Assembly: GCA_000158655.1 (NCBI GenBank)
Contig: EQ973340.1
Span: 29,822 to 87,287 of the forward strand
From: [Clostridium] methylpentosum DSM 5476
Lineage (GTDB): Bacteria > Bacillota > Clostridia > Oscillospirales > Ruminococcaceae
DNA length: 57,466 nucleotides
Direction of reading: 5' to 3'
A program made the translations under genes and the position numbers. The notes beneath the pieces are model-generated. The model worked only from the letters and a program-made list of their open reading frames with translations, searched no databases and was not told the origin of the DNA. Every line of letters starts with the position of its first letter. Position 1 is the stretch's first letter. This document shows positions 1 to 9,408 of this stretch, piece after piece.

Positions 1-70
1 GGGACTAAGTCCGTATTTAGCCCTTCTAGGGCCTTGTACATACCACCAGTTCACTGGTGGTTTTGATTGC
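1..70 (+). repeat. Relic resembling the right end of an IS200/IS605-type element
   Basis: The first 70 bases contain a small hairpin (CCACCAG TTCA CTGGTGG) followed by TTTTGATTG and preceded by a GGGACTAAG-type block. The same order (GGGGCTAAG block, CCATCGGTTGAACCGGTGG hairpin, TCTTGACTG) recurs at 23253-23320, so the two stretches are related. Such hairpin-plus-tail structures are typical of IS200/IS605-type element ends. No transposase is left here, so this is a decayed copy or a small non-autonomous repeat. The window edge cuts it. Confidence 0.4.
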
Positions 71-237
71 CTCGTTCGCTTGGCACATCCCTCAGTGAAA
101 ATAGTTATAGCCTGAGCTTTCCCAAAGGGAAATGGGCCCTTGAATTGCAACACAGATTCTTATGGGATGCAGATTTAACCTGTTCACGTGCTGTGCGTGT
201 GGTGTCATCTAATGCTGTGTTCTATGAAGTGGTTCGG

Positions 238-1179
238 TCAGTTGACCCTGTATTCGGATGGGGCTTTCCCAAACTGCTTTTGAAACTGATTTCCAAACCA
301 GGTGTAATTGTGGTATCCGACTTGATTCATCACTTTGGTGATTGAAAGCTGGCTGTCTTCCAAAAGAGCTTTCGCGCGGCTCATGCGCAGGTCGGTGAGC
401 AATTCAGAAAAATTCTGCCCTGTTGTCTCGCGAAGAATGCGGCTGAAATGCTTGGGATGATAGCAAAAGTGGTCAGCCAGGGACTGCAGCGTTATGGTGT
501 CGCAGTGTTCCCCCATGTATTCGATCACTTCTGAAATCTTATATTTGGTTGACTTTTTGCCGATTGAAAGATTGTGCTGTTGCTGATAATTCCGAATGAG
601 CTCAATGAGCAAGCAGTCAAATAGATAAATCAGCTTTGATTCCTGATAGAGCGCCCCCTCGTTTTCGTAGTATTCTGTGATGATTTGCTGACAGAGCTCG
701 GTGCACTTCTCTTCTTCAGATTGTTTTGAAAAAACGATGTAGTTTTTCTCAGCGCGTTGCTTTTGCAGAGAGTTCAGAAAAAAGTTCGCCACAAAGTCAT
801 TGTAGGAGAGGAGCTGGAAATGGGAGCTGCTCAAAACCTCCTTGCCGACAAGGAGGTTAAAAATGATGGTGTGATCAGGCTCCGAACACCGGAGGGTGTG
901 AAAGGCATGGGTGTTCAGAAGGCAGATATCCCCTTCCTTCAAAGGTATTTCCTGATCGTCCACAAGGTTCACACAACAGCCAGTGTGCACATAGACCAAC
1001 TCAAAAAAATCGTGGCTGTGGAACGGAACGTCTTTAAAGGCTGCATGGGGGTAGACGCCAATGCTGCAGTTTTTAAAGCTTGTCTTTAAGCCCTGTTCAG
1101 AAATCTTTTGATCCACAATGCAGCTTTTGCCTGATGGAGGCTTGCTGACAAGACGGTTGTAAAGCTGGCAAATATCCAT
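238..1179 (-). CDS. AraC-family transcriptional regulator with cupin sensor domain
   Basis: A 313-residue regulator of sugar-use genes. The N-terminal half (about residues 40-130) is a cupin-like ligand pocket with HSHDFFELVYV and LKEGDICLLN motifs. The C-terminal 100 residues form the double helix-turn-helix of the AraC family (ALADHFCYHPKHFSRILRE-type first helix pair, then the TKVMNQVGYHNYTWFGNQF signature). Length is normal for the RhaR/RhaS-like group. It is divergent from the GH106 gene at 1404, and a TGYTCC direct repeat lies in that spacer and again before the GH78 gene at 5114, so it probably activates the rhamnosidase genes in response to rhamnose or a rhamno-oligosaccharide. The ligand is inferred from context. 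The start has a GGGGGAATGGAG ribosome site. Confidence 0.9.
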   Translation of the reverse strand: MDICQLYNRLVSKPPSGKSCIVDQKISEQGLKTSFKNCSIGVYPHAAFKDVPFHSHDFFELVYVHTGCCVNLVDDQEIPLKEGDICLLNTHAFHTLRCSEPDHTIIFNLLVGKEVLSSSHFQLLSYNDFVANFFLNSLQKQRAEKNYIVFSKQSEEEKCTELCQQIITEYYENEGALYQESKLIYLFDCLLIELIRNYQQQHNLSIGKKSTKYKISEVIEYMGEHCDTITLQSLADHFCYHPKHFSRILRETTGQNFSELLTDLRMSRAKALLEDSQLSITKVMNQVGYHNYTWFGNQFQKQFGKAPSEYRVN

Positions 1180-1224
1180 TCTCCATTCCCCCTAAAACAA
1201 CATTTTATTGCTTTTCTATTTCTC

Positions 1225-1253
1225 ATTATACCCAATAAAAAATATGCTGTAAA
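1225..1253 (-). promoter_or_regulatory. Sigma-A promoter of the AraC-type gene
   Basis: Reading the minus strand, TTTACA and TATAAT are separated by 17 bases, about 45 bases upstream of the regulator's start codon. The match to the vegetative consensus is close, so basal expression of the regulator is likely. The AraC-type operator repeat (1281-1308) lies just upstream, so autoregulation is possible. Confidence 0.7.
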
Positions 1254-1280
1254 GTAAAAAACAGAGGAAACTACAAAAAA

Positions 1281-1337
1281 TGCTCCTATCTGTAACAATT
1301 TATGCTCCCTCAGGTTGTTGTTAGAAATTCATAAAAA
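1281..1337 (+). promoter_or_regulatory. Probable AraC-type operator and activated promoter of the GH106 gene
   Basis: TGCTCC occurs at 1281 and again at 1303, a 22-base start-to-start spacing (two helical turns), the usual geometry for tandem AraC half-sites. Twelve bases after the second repeat is TTGTTG (1315-1320), a weak -35, with a -10-like TTGTAA 17 bases further. The same arrangement, with identical spacings, is found at 4825-4887 before the next rhamnosidase gene. The poor -35 and -10 fit a promoter that needs an activator. Binding by the adjacent regulator is inferred. Confidence 0.6.
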
Positions 1338-1403
1338 TTGTAAACTAGGAGATGAAAAAATTATTTTTTCAAATTTCGACAAACAGTGTACTAGGAGGAA
1401 AAA

Positions 1404-4400
1404 ATGGAGTTAAAGAAGATTTTAGCTGCTGTGCTCTGCACATCGATGCTCGTGTCCACAGCATCGGTATTCGCAAGTGCGGCGAATTCCAGACCAGATT
1501 TTGCGAGCCGAATCGAGTCACGGTTTGAGAACCCTTCGATGGAGCAGCGACCCGCCGCACGGTGGTGGATGGCGGAGGGCCTTCACACCGACGAGACAAT
1601 TCGGGAATCGATCCGGGAGCTCTACGACTACGGTTTTGGAGCTGTCGAATTTGTGACTCTGGACGAATCGGAGTATCTCGACGACGCAACCTATGCATGG
1701 GGTTCTGAGGAGTGGATTCATGACTCCCAGCTGGTTGTGGAAGAATGCACAAAGCTCGGGATGGGCGTGAGCTTCACGAGCGGCACCCACTGGTCCACAT
1801 CCAACCTTGTCAGCATCAACCCGGATGAGGAGGCGGCCTCTCAGGAGCTCGGTTACAGGACAATTGATTTGGCGCCGGGGGAAACGTATGACGGGGTGCT
1901 CCCACAGGCTGAGCTGACAGAAAATGCGACCAAAATCCGTCTTGTGAAAGTCACTGCTGCAAAAGTGGCAAAAGCCACCGAAAGCGGGGCAACGAATCTC
2001 GAGAGCGATTCACTCACCGATGTGACCGACCTTGCCACCCAGAATCCGGACGGGTCCTGGAGCATCCGCTATACCGCGCCCTCCGACGGCAGCTACACCC
2101 TGTTTGCCTTTTGGCAGTATGGGACCAGCGAAAGCTACAAGCCGGCAATTTCCAATTCCTACACCATCAATTATTACTCCAAAGAGGGAGCCAATGCTCT
2201 GATTGACTATTGGGAGAAAACAGTTCTGACACCAGAACTGCGTGAGCTCATTAAAGAAAACGGCAACGTCACCATGTTTATGGATTCCCTGGAACTCAAT
2301 CCCAAGGGGATTGATAACACTGGAAACCTTTGGAGCAAAGATTATTTGAATGAATTTCAATCACGCCGTGGATATGATGTGAGTGAATATCTACCTGTGT
2401 TAATAATGTCGGAGTATAAGTTTAACATGCCTAGAGTTTATCCTTATACACTGGACGACGCTGAGCTTGCAACCAAGGTTCGTAACGATCTCTATCAGAC
2501 AAATACGGAACTATATATGGAAAACTGTCTTGATGTCATACGCGAATGGCTGCATGAGTTCAATATCACGCTGCGTGCACAAAATTCTTACGGTAAAGAA
2601 CTGGAAATCTCCACTCCAGCTAAAAGCTTGGATTTTGTAGAGACAGAATCTCTTGCCTTTGCCACCGATCTGGATAGCTTTCGCGGTCAGTCGGGTGCGG
2701 CTCATCTATATGACAAAGTCTATTCTTCCGAAACAAATGCAATTATGTACGGCGATTATAAGTATAGTAATAACTATCTTTGTCAGGCGATCTACACTCA
2801 GTTTGCATCCGGTATTCAGAAGACAGTAACACATGGTTACTCCTCTGCGTTCGGCCCGGAGGATAATTGTACCTGGCCTGGATATGAAGGTATGATGCCG
2901 ATGTTTTCGGAACGCTACAACAAACGTCAACCCAACGCAATTGATTATCCAGCAGTTTGGGGCGAGCATATTGCACGTTTGCAGTCTGTTTTGATGCAGG
3001 GCATTTCTCAAATGGATATTGGAATCCTGCGCACAGATTACGTCTATTGTAAAACAAGACACCGTGCCTTTCCCCGTGAAGATCATCAGAATCAAAACTA
3101 TCTTCGCCAGCATAAGGGCTATTATTGGGAAGACACCTCTTTGCAGGATACAGGCTATACTTATGATTACTTTTCACCCTACCTGCTGCAGGATGAAGAT
3201 ATCACCTGTGAAAACGGAATTGTCCAGGCGGACAGCGTCGGCTACAAGGCATTGATCCTCTACCAGGAAGAACTGCCGTTGGAAAGCGCAAAAGTACTCT
3301 ATGAGTGGGCCAAAGATGGCCTGCCGGTTGTCATTGTTGACGGCACAACCGTAGAAGACATATTTGATGGTGCAATTAAAACCAATAAAAGTGCTGCGAT
3401 CACTACTGGAAGTAACGACGGCAAGGACGCCGAGCTTGCAGAGGTGATGGCCCAGATCAAGGCGCTGGACACTGTCAAAACGGTCAAGACACAGGCTCAG
3501 GCAAAGGATGCGCTGCAGTCGCTCGGTGTAAAGCCCCGCGCAGAATTTGTGCAGCCCAACCAGAAGCTTCTCACCACCATGCGCAAAGCAGAGGATGCCA
3601 CCTATCTCTATGTGTATCACTACATGTATGAAGATACAGATAATTATACCGGACAGATTTCGGTAGAGGGGATTTACAAGCCCTATACCTATGACACCTG
3701 GAGCAACAATGTAGAAGAAATCGGCGCGTATTCTTACTCGGATGGACGAACCGTTTTAAATGTTGACATTGCCCCAGGAGAAGTCGTTGTGTTCGCGCTG
3801 GATCCAAATGACAAAGCTGCCAAAACGGTCATCGAAACCGAAAATGTAGAGAAGGTCACGGTGGAAAACGGCAAATTTGTGTTGCAGGTTCCGCAGAGCG
3901 GCGCTGCTGCTGTCCGCTACAGTGACGGCAGCACCGATCAGGTGACGGCAGAAGTGCCGGATGACATCACGCTCAACCAGTGGAATTTGACGGTGGAATC
4001 TTGGGAACCGGGCGACAAGGTCACCCGCACTGAAGACCGCGGGACTGGCCATAGTTCCACCGAAGTCACCTACACCACAAACAAGGTGCAGATTGAGGTG
4101 GGGAGAACCGCACTGATACCGTGGAAGGACATCGAACAGGTTGGGCCTACGGTTTCCGGCGTCGGGACCTACAGCAACACCTTCACCCTCCCGGACAGCT
4201 GGTCTGCACAAAATCGCCTCGTATTCCAGGCGGATTCGTTCTGCGGCGGGACGGCAGCCGTCTTTGTCAACGGAAAACAGGTGGATGTGAATATCGACAC
4301 CTGCACGGCGGATCTCACGGGGGTTGTAACCCCGGGTGAGAACACCATTGAGGTGCGTGTCACAAGTTCTTTGCGCAACAAGTTCCTGCCCGAAGGCTAT

Positions 4401-4691
4401 CCCGGATGGAGCAACTATATTCCTGATTTTGCCGATTATGGCATGACTGGTTCCGTCACGCTGGCTGCATATACAGCTGTTGCAGTTGAGGAAACGGACA
4501 CTCCCTCCTCCTCTGACACACCATCCACCTCTGAGCCAGAGCCCTCCACTTCCCAGCCGGACAACTCCTCCGAGACGGGTGCGTCTCAGCCGAGCACGGG
4601 CGACAATACGGCAATGATTTTTGTGGGCAGCATTCTGCTTCTGCTCACTGGAGCGGCAACACTTGTGTTCAAAAAGAGAAAAATGCACTAA
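1404..4691 (+). CDS. Secreted, surface-anchored GH106-type alpha-L-rhamnosidase
   Basis: A 1,095-residue extracellular glycosidase. Residues 1-27 are a signal peptide. The body starts with RPAARWWMAEGLHTDET and YGFGAVEFVTLDESE, resembling glycosyl hydrolase family 106, enzymes that remove terminal alpha-L-rhamnose from plant glycans. A jelly-roll, galactose-binding-like domain is visible at about 900-1000 (ADSFCGGTAAVFVNGKQVD). The tail is a Ser/Thr/Pro-rich linker, a sortase-like QPSTGD near 1062, a hydrophobic helix and KKRKMH, so the protein is probably wall-linked or membrane-anchored. AGGAGG precedes the start. The stretch about 2200-3250 is more AT-rich than both flanks, hinting at a mosaic gene. 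It is convergent with nothing, and is followed by a terminator and the GH78 gene. Catalytic residues could not be assigned by eye. Confidence 0.75.
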   Translation: MELKKILAAVLCTSMLVSTASVFASAANSRPDFASRIESRFENPSMEQRPAARWWMAEGLHTDETIRESIRELYDYGFGAVEFVTLDESEYLDDATYAWGSEEWIHDSQLVVEECTKLGMGVSFTSGTHWSTSNLVSINPDEEAASQELGYRTIDLAPGETYDGVLPQAELTENATKIRLVKVTAAKVAKATESGATNLESDSLTDVTDLATQNPDGSWSIRYTAPSDGSYTLFAFWQYGTSESYKPAISNSYTINYYSKEGANALIDYWEKTVLTPELRELIKENGNVTMFMDSLELNPKGIDNTGNLWSKDYLNEFQSRRGYDVSEYLPVLIMSEYKFNMPRVYPYTLDDAELATKVRNDLYQTNTELYMENCLDVIREWLHEFNITLRAQNSYGKELEISTPAKSLDFVETESLAFATDLDSFRGQSGAAHLYDKVYSSETNAIMYGDYKYSNNYLCQAIYTQFASGIQKTVTHGYSSAFGPEDNCTWPGYEGMMPMFSERYNKRQPNAIDYPAVWGEHIARLQSVLMQGISQMDIGILRTDYVYCKTRHRAFPREDHQNQNYLRQHKGYYWEDTSLQDTGYTYDYFSPYLLQDEDITCENGIVQADSVGYKALILYQEELPLESAKVLYEWAKDGLPVVIVDGTTVEDIFDGAIKTNKSAAITTGSNDGKDAELAEVMAQIKALDTVKTVKTQAQAKDALQSLGVKPRAEFVQPNQKLLTTMRKAEDATYLYVYHYMYEDTDNYTGQISVEGIYKPYTYDTWSNNVEEIGAYSYSDGRTVLNVDIAPGEVVVFALDPNDKAAKTVIETENVEKVTVENGKFVLQVPQSGAAAVRYSDGSTDQVTAEVPDDITLNQWNLTVESWEPGDKVTRTEDRGTGHSSTEVTYTTNKVQIEVGRTALIPWKDIEQVGPTVSGVGTYSNTFTLPDSWSAQNRLVFQADSFCGGTAAVFVNGKQVDVNIDTCTADLTGVVTPGENTIEVRVTSSLRNKFLPEGYPGWSNYIPDFADYGMTGSVTLAAYTAVAVEETDTPSSSDTPSTSEPEPSTSQPDNSSETGASQPSTGDNTAMIFVGSILLLLTGAATLVFKKRKMH

Positions 4692-4725
4692 AAAATGATA
4701 CAATAATAGAATAGATTGAATTTTA

Positions 4726-4764
4726 CAAGCGCCGGATTCCATTTTGGAGTCCGGCGCTTGTTTG
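4726..4764 (+). terminator. Terminator after the GH106 gene
   Basis: CAAGCGCCGGATTCC and GGAGTCCGGCGCTTG form a near-perfect stem with a short ATTTT loop, 34 bases after the stop codon, followed by TTTGGTTG. The T-run is weak but the stem is strong. Confidence 0.7.
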
Positions 4765-4824
4765 GTTGATCGGTCCATCGGTTCTTAAAATTGGAGAGAA
4801 AGCGATTCGGCAAAGTGTGAATCA

Positions 4825-4887
4825 TGTTCCCTCTTGTAACCATTCCTGCTCCCTGGCGTTGTTGTGTGAATTTTATAGAAATGATAA
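4825..4887 (+). promoter_or_regulatory. Probable AraC-type operator and activated promoter of the first GH78 gene
   Basis: TGTTCC at 4825 and TGCTCC at 4847 are 22 bases apart, with TTGTTG at 4859-4864, 12 bases beyond the second repeat, and TGATAA 17 bases further. Between the half-sites both copies share TGTAAC-ATT. The architecture duplicates 1281-1337 exactly in spacing, which points to one activator controlling both genes. Confidence 0.6.
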
Positions 4888-5113
4888 AATAAAACTGTAA
4901 AATTCAATGCAGATTGCAGTGGGTTTTGACAAAAATTAAAAAAGAAAAGAGGTGTAGAACAACCTGTCATCAAGGGATGGCGCAGCACAGTTGTGTTTTA
5001 AGAGGTTCATGTAAGAAAGAGCCACCCAGCAAGAGAGAGTCCTTTTGACATTGTAGTACATGACAATTCTACCAACTTTGTATCATTCAAAAATTGAGGA
5101 GCGTGATCAAGAA

Positions 5114-8100
5114 ATGAAAAAGAGAAACAGAGTTTTGTCGATTGTTCTCGCAAGTGCGCTGACGTTTTCAGCCCTCTTCTCGGCAACCGGGGCAATGGCA
5201 ATTCCAGACCAAAGCATCAGCTCGCAACTGAGCTTGTACGACTTTACAGTGGAATATGTGGAACAGCCACAGGGAGTTGATGTCGATTCCCCGCGGTTTG
5301 GCTGGAAAATGGATTCCAACCGAATCGGCGCAGCTCAGGCGGCCTATCAGATTGTCGTCAAGGATGCTGACGGCGTTGTGGCATGGGACAGCGGGGTTGT
5401 GGCAAGCGACGACAGCATCGCTGTTAAGTACGCAGGGGAAAAAGAGCTGGAGCCAAACACAGACTATTCCTACAGCGTAACAGTTTGGGACAACCAAGGG
5501 AACTCCGCAACAGGGGAATCCACATTTTCAACCGGTATTGACAATTGGGACGGAGCAGAGTGGATCTCTCCCGGTGAAACCGGCTATGCAGTCTCAATGC
5601 TGAGGACGGAAAAAGAAATTTCATCCGAAAAGACAGTGAAAAGCGCCAAGCTTTACATGGCGGCTCTGGGAATTTACAAGGCGTACATCAATGACAAACT
5701 GGTCAAAGGTGAAATTGAAACCGCCTTTGATCCGGGTTGGGTGAACTACAACGACTACATTACTTACCAAACCTTTGATGTAACCGACTACTTAGACGGC
5801 GAGAAAATCGCCTTGTCAGCCGAGCTTGGACGCGGATGGTATAAGGGTGACATTGCCGGTGGGCACTATCGCAATATTCTCAAAGGTGATAACGTTGGCG
5901 AGTCCGACCTTGCACTCATTGGAAAATTGGTGATCGAATACGCCGACGGGTCACAGGATGTCATTGCGACGGACGACAGCTGGAAATACGACAACAACGG
6001 CCCTATTTATAACCATGATTTTTACAGCGACGGCTCTTTTGACCCCGACGCAACAACCGACCCGGAACACTTTGTGGACGGCGTGACATGGGGCGGTGAA
6101 AAATACGACGCGAACAAAGAGGTTTCGGGCTGGAAACTGCCTGGTTTTACATATGGCGAAGATTGGAAGGACGTCAACATCGTCACTTATGAGGGCGAGC
6201 TTCTCTCCAACAACGGCGCTGCCGCTTCCTATTACAACGAGGCCAGAGATCAGTACCCGCAGCCCAATTCCTTCCTGTATACCGACATCAATCCTTCCGT
6301 CCAGGATGGCGGAACTTCTGAGCATGTACTGGGCGAAGTTGTTGTCGACAGATACGTTGACTTTACCAAAGACGTCACCATCCTGCCCGGCCAGCGCCTC
6401 ATCGTCAACCTTGGCCAGAACATCGCAGGTGTGCTCGAAACCGAGATGGAAGCAACCTCTGGAACGACGGTTGTGTTCAGCCATGTTGAGATGCTCAACG
6501 ACGGAAATGAAAACCCGAATTTTGAGGATCCCAGCCAGGCTGGCAGCACCGGACCCAAAGGCACCATCTATACCGAAAACCTCCGGGGCGAAAAAACCGC
6601 GGTTTACACTTTCGGAAAAGACCAGCAGGTGACCTACCGGCCCGACTTCACCTTCTTCGGGTTCCAGTATGTCCAGATCACGGCGACCAAACCGGTCACC
6701 ATCAAAAATGTGGTCGGAAAACCCATCACGTCTATTCTGAAACAGACAGGCGAAATTCAGACCAATATTCCAGAGCTCAACAAACTGGTCAGCAACGTCA
6801 TGTGGAGCCAGATGGACAACTACCTCTCGGTTCCGACCGACTGCCCGCAACGAGATGAGCGACTCGGCTGGTCGGGCGACGCCCAGCTGTTTGCTGGAAC
6901 TGCTGTGTTCAACTTTGATTCTGTATCCTTCCTACAAAACTATATCGACATCAGTGACAACTTCGCGGCGAACAACAATGACATGTACGGCGGCGTCATG
7001 CCGATTGCCATGTATGGCGGTTCCACCCCGAACAGCGGCTGGAGTGATACAGGCATTGTCATGCCGTGGACTCTGTGGCAGCAGACAGGCGACCTTTCAA
7101 TTGTCGCAAAGAGCTTTGACCAAATGGATAAGTACATGGACGCTGTCGGCGCAAACGGCGAGGCGTACAACAAAGTCAATTACGGCGACTGGGTTGCCCT
7201 CCAGGCGTGCTCAACCCCTTACCTGAACGTGATGTACCGCGCATACGATGCGCTGCTGATGGCGCAGATGGCAGAGGCTCTGGGCGATCAGGACAAGGTC
7301 GAAAAATACAACACCATCTTTGCAGAGACAAAAGCGTTCTACATGGACAAGTACCTGGATGCGCAGGGAAACATCCTGAGCGCATCTGCGGACAACATGC
7401 AGGATGACCCGGGCAACGACTACCATTATTCCTATGTGGACAATTCCCAAACTGCGATCTGCTGGGCTTTAAAACTCGGTTTTTACCGCGATGAAGCGCA
7501 CAAGGAGTACCTCCTTTCCAAGCTGCTCGAAAGCATCAAAAATGAAAACAGCAGCATTCGCCCCGGATATGCAGAAGACACCCTTGCGGTTGGCTTCCTG
7601 GGCTTAAACGTGATTCTTCCCTCCCTGTCCGGCGCAGGGGCAACCGATTATGCCTACAAGCTCCTCACACAGGACCAATTCCCATCCTGGCTCTACTCTG
7701 TGAAGAGCGGCGCAACCTCGATTTGGGAGCGCTGGAATTCCTATTCGGTTGAGGACAGTTTCCTCAATCCGGGCATGAACTCCTTCAACCATTACTCCTT
7801 TGGAGCCTGTTTGGAATGGATGTACCAGGAGATGCTGGGCATCAGCAGAGACCTTGAAAATCCTGGGTTCAAACATACAATTCTCGCACCAAAAATGGAT
7901 GCGAATGGAACTATTACAAACGCAGAGGGTTCTTATGAGAGCTATTATGGCGCGATCGAGTCCGGCTGGACAGCCACAAACACGGGTGAAATGACCTCTT
8001 ACCGTGCAGTTGTCCCGGCCAACACCACTGCAACGCTCTATCTGCCGGTCAGCGTAGACGCAGTCAGTGGTTTCACAAACATCGATGGCGTCTCCTTCCA

Positions 8101-9016
8101 GGGCATGGAAGAGTACAGCGGGCAGATGACTGCCAAATTCAGCGTGCAGGCAGGCGGGTTCTCCTTTGAAATGATCGATGGCAAGCTCGTCGCTGCTGTT
8201 GATGACGGTTTTGTCTCCGAAACAGCTTCGGATAAGACCATCCTCCGCTCTGTTCTCGCATACGCAGAAGCTGCTTACAATTCCGACGAGTTTGACAACG
8301 TCATTGAGTCTGTACAGGCTTCCTTCACCGAGGCGCTTGTCAACGCCCGTGCGGTTGACGCAGACCTCAAGGCTGACCAGGCATCGGTTGACGCGGCATG
8401 GCAGACCCTTATGACCGAAATCCACAAGCTTGGATTTGTCCGCGGAGACAAAACCTCTCTCGGCAAGCTGATCGATCTTTCAAACGGTTTTTATGCACAG
8501 ATCGACCTTTATACCCCGGCGACAGCAGAGCCGTTTGTCGCTCAGCTGACTGCTGCAAAAGCAGTTTTTGATGATGGGGACGCAATGCAGCAGGATGTCA
8601 GAGAAGCGGAGTCCGCTCTGCTTGACGCAATGATGGCGCTGCGTTTCCGCGCAGACAAATCGGTACTCGAGGCAGTGCTTGCCAAAGCATCGTCGATTGA
8701 CATGGCAGCTTACACAGCAGAGAGTGTTGCAGCCTTCCATCAGGCAAATGAGGCGGCCAGAATCGTAAAAGAGGACGAAAATGCTACCCAGGCTGAAGTC
8801 AACGATGCCGTTGATGGACTGAATGCAGCAATTGACGGACTGATTGCGGTTGAAGCGTCTGCCCCCGCAAAACAAGGCGCTGCGTTAGAAGGTGACTCCA
8901 AGCTGAGCACCGGAAACGGCAACGTGAAAACAGGGGAGACAGCGCCGATCGCCGCTGCGATTACCTTACTGACCCTGGCAGGAGCTGGATTTGCCCTGTT
9001 GAAAAAGAAAAAATAG
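5114..9016 (+). CDS. Secreted GH78 alpha-L-rhamnosidase with FIVAR repeats
   Basis: A 1,300-residue exo-acting rhamnosidase. The start at 5114 (MKKRNRVLS) gives a canonical signal peptide of about 29 residues and has an AGGAG site upstream. N-terminal fibronectin-like and rhamnosidase_N-type domains (about 30-480) lead into the (alpha/alpha)6 barrel. The catalytic signature CPQRDERLGWSGD near residue 577 contains the general-acid Glu of family GH78. Residues about 1044-1250 carry FIVAR-type three-helix repeats, common in surface proteins. The end is GNVKTGE, a hydrophobic helix and KKKK, a sorting-signal-like anchor without a canonical LPXTG. It likely acts outside the cell on the same rhamnoglycan as the neighbouring GH106 enzyme and shares its operator pattern. 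A perfect terminator follows. Confidence 0.9.
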   Translation: MKKRNRVLSIVLASALTFSALFSATGAMAIPDQSISSQLSLYDFTVEYVEQPQGVDVDSPRFGWKMDSNRIGAAQAAYQIVVKDADGVVAWDSGVVASDDSIAVKYAGEKELEPNTDYSYSVTVWDNQGNSATGESTFSTGIDNWDGAEWISPGETGYAVSMLRTEKEISSEKTVKSAKLYMAALGIYKAYINDKLVKGEIETAFDPGWVNYNDYITYQTFDVTDYLDGEKIALSAELGRGWYKGDIAGGHYRNILKGDNVGESDLALIGKLVIEYADGSQDVIATDDSWKYDNNGPIYNHDFYSDGSFDPDATTDPEHFVDGVTWGGEKYDANKEVSGWKLPGFTYGEDWKDVNIVTYEGELLSNNGAAASYYNEARDQYPQPNSFLYTDINPSVQDGGTSEHVLGEVVVDRYVDFTKDVTILPGQRLIVNLGQNIAGVLETEMEATSGTTVVFSHVEMLNDGNENPNFEDPSQAGSTGPKGTIYTENLRGEKTAVYTFGKDQQVTYRPDFTFFGFQYVQITATKPVTIKNVVGKPITSILKQTGEIQTNIPELNKLVSNVMWSQMDNYLSVPTDCPQRDERLGWSGDAQLFAGTAVFNFDSVSFLQNYIDISDNFAANNNDMYGGVMPIAMYGGSTPNSGWSDTGIVMPWTLWQQTGDLSIVAKSFDQMDKYMDAVGANGEAYNKVNYGDWVALQACSTPYLNVMYRAYDALLMAQMAEALGDQDKVEKYNTIFAETKAFYMDKYLDAQGNILSASADNMQDDPGNDYHYSYVDNSQTAICWALKLGFYRDEAHKEYLLSKLLESIKNENSSIRPGYAEDTLAVGFLGLNVILPSLSGAGATDYAYKLLTQDQFPSWLYSVKSGATSIWERWNSYSVEDSFLNPGMNSFNHYSFGACLEWMYQEMLGISRDLENPGFKHTILAPKMDANGTITNAEGSYESYYGAIESGWTATNTGEMTSYRAVVPANTTATLYLPVSVDAVSGFTNIDGVSFQGMEEYSGQMTAKFSVQAGGFSFEMIDGKLVAAVDDGFVSETASDKTILRSVLAYAEAAYNSDEFDNVIESVQASFTEALVNARAVDADLKADQASVDAAWQTLMTEIHKLGFVRGDKTSLGKLIDLSNGFYAQIDLYTPATAEPFVAQLTAAKAVFDDGDAMQQDVREAESALLDAMMALRFRADKSVLEAVLAKASSIDMAAYTAESVAAFHQANEAARIVKEDENATQAEVNDAVDGLNAAIDGLIAVEASAPAKQGAALEGDSKLSTGNGNVKTGETAPIAAAITLLTLAGAGFALLKKKK

Positions 9017-9045
9017 AATCATCCCCCGATTCGTTTTTTATAAAA

Positions 9046-9077
9046 AAATGCTCAGCCAGTACTGGCTGAGCATTTTT
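9046..9077. terminator. Bidirectional terminator after the GH78 gene
   Basis: ATGCTCAGCCAGT pairs perfectly with ACTGGCTGAGCAT, flanked by an A-run on one side and TTTTT on the other, about 30 bases after the stop codon. Confidence 0.85.
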
Positions 9078-9123
9078 GCTGTAAATTAAAAATCACTTCT
9101 GTTGTAGTTGAACAGGTCCAGGA

Positions 9124-9174
9124 AAAACGGCCACTAGACAAAAACCCTCTGATGTAGGAAAATAGGATTACATC
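9124..9174 (+). repeat. Dispersed repeat copy 1 (AAAAACGG...TAGACAAAA...CTGATGTAGG)
   Basis: This block closely matches the reverse complement of 48907-48960: AAAAACGG-CCA-TAGACAAAA is followed by CCC-CTGATGTAGG. The two copies are about 40 kb apart in opposite orientation. No transposase is attached. It may be the end of a lost insertion sequence or a small non-autonomous repeat. Confidence 0.5.
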
Positions 9175-9408
9175 TTAAAAACAGGAGTGGCTCCGCTCAC
9201 GCAGTGCCACTCCGTTTAAACACAATATTTCCTACATAGGGGCTTTTTTCGGCTGCCCGCACAAACTGGGGCTGTTCAGTAGTCCTCCCCTATTTCAAAG
9301 GTGATTTCTTTGCAATGTCTATTTTTTCGGAATAGTTCAATTGACAGTGGTTTTTGTGCAGCTGAATAGGCTGCGCGCCGGGTCCCCTTCGGGGGAGCCA
9401 TGGCTGGG

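Larger units (their letters stand above)
4692..5113. other. Intergenic region between the GH106 and GH78 genes
   Basis: This 422-base gap holds a terminator hairpin at 4726-4764, the TGYTCC direct repeat and weak promoter at 4825-4887, and an AT-rich leader. No gene was found. The upstream in-frame ATG at 5060 lacks a good ribosome site and would place 18 residues in front of a clean signal peptide. Confidence 0.6.
9017..9408. other. Gap between the GH78 and clpB genes with a dispersed repeat
   Basis: No gene was found in these 392 bases. They hold the GH78 terminator, one copy of a repeat also present at 48907-48960, a small hairpin (GGAGTGGC with GCCACTCC, about 9184-9212), and a CCTACATAGGGGC arm near 9232 that is nearly complementary to CCCTCTGATGTAGG near 9144. 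Confidence 0.6.

Noticed and set aside
3756-4778. Long minus-strand frame opposite the GH106 gene
   Set aside because: It is the mirror of a real coding sequence, with low-complexity Arg/Gly-rich translation and no recognised motif.
5060-5113. Upstream ATG extending the first GH78 protein by 18 residues
   Set aside because: No ribosome site and it would bury the signal peptide; 5114 gives a normal start.
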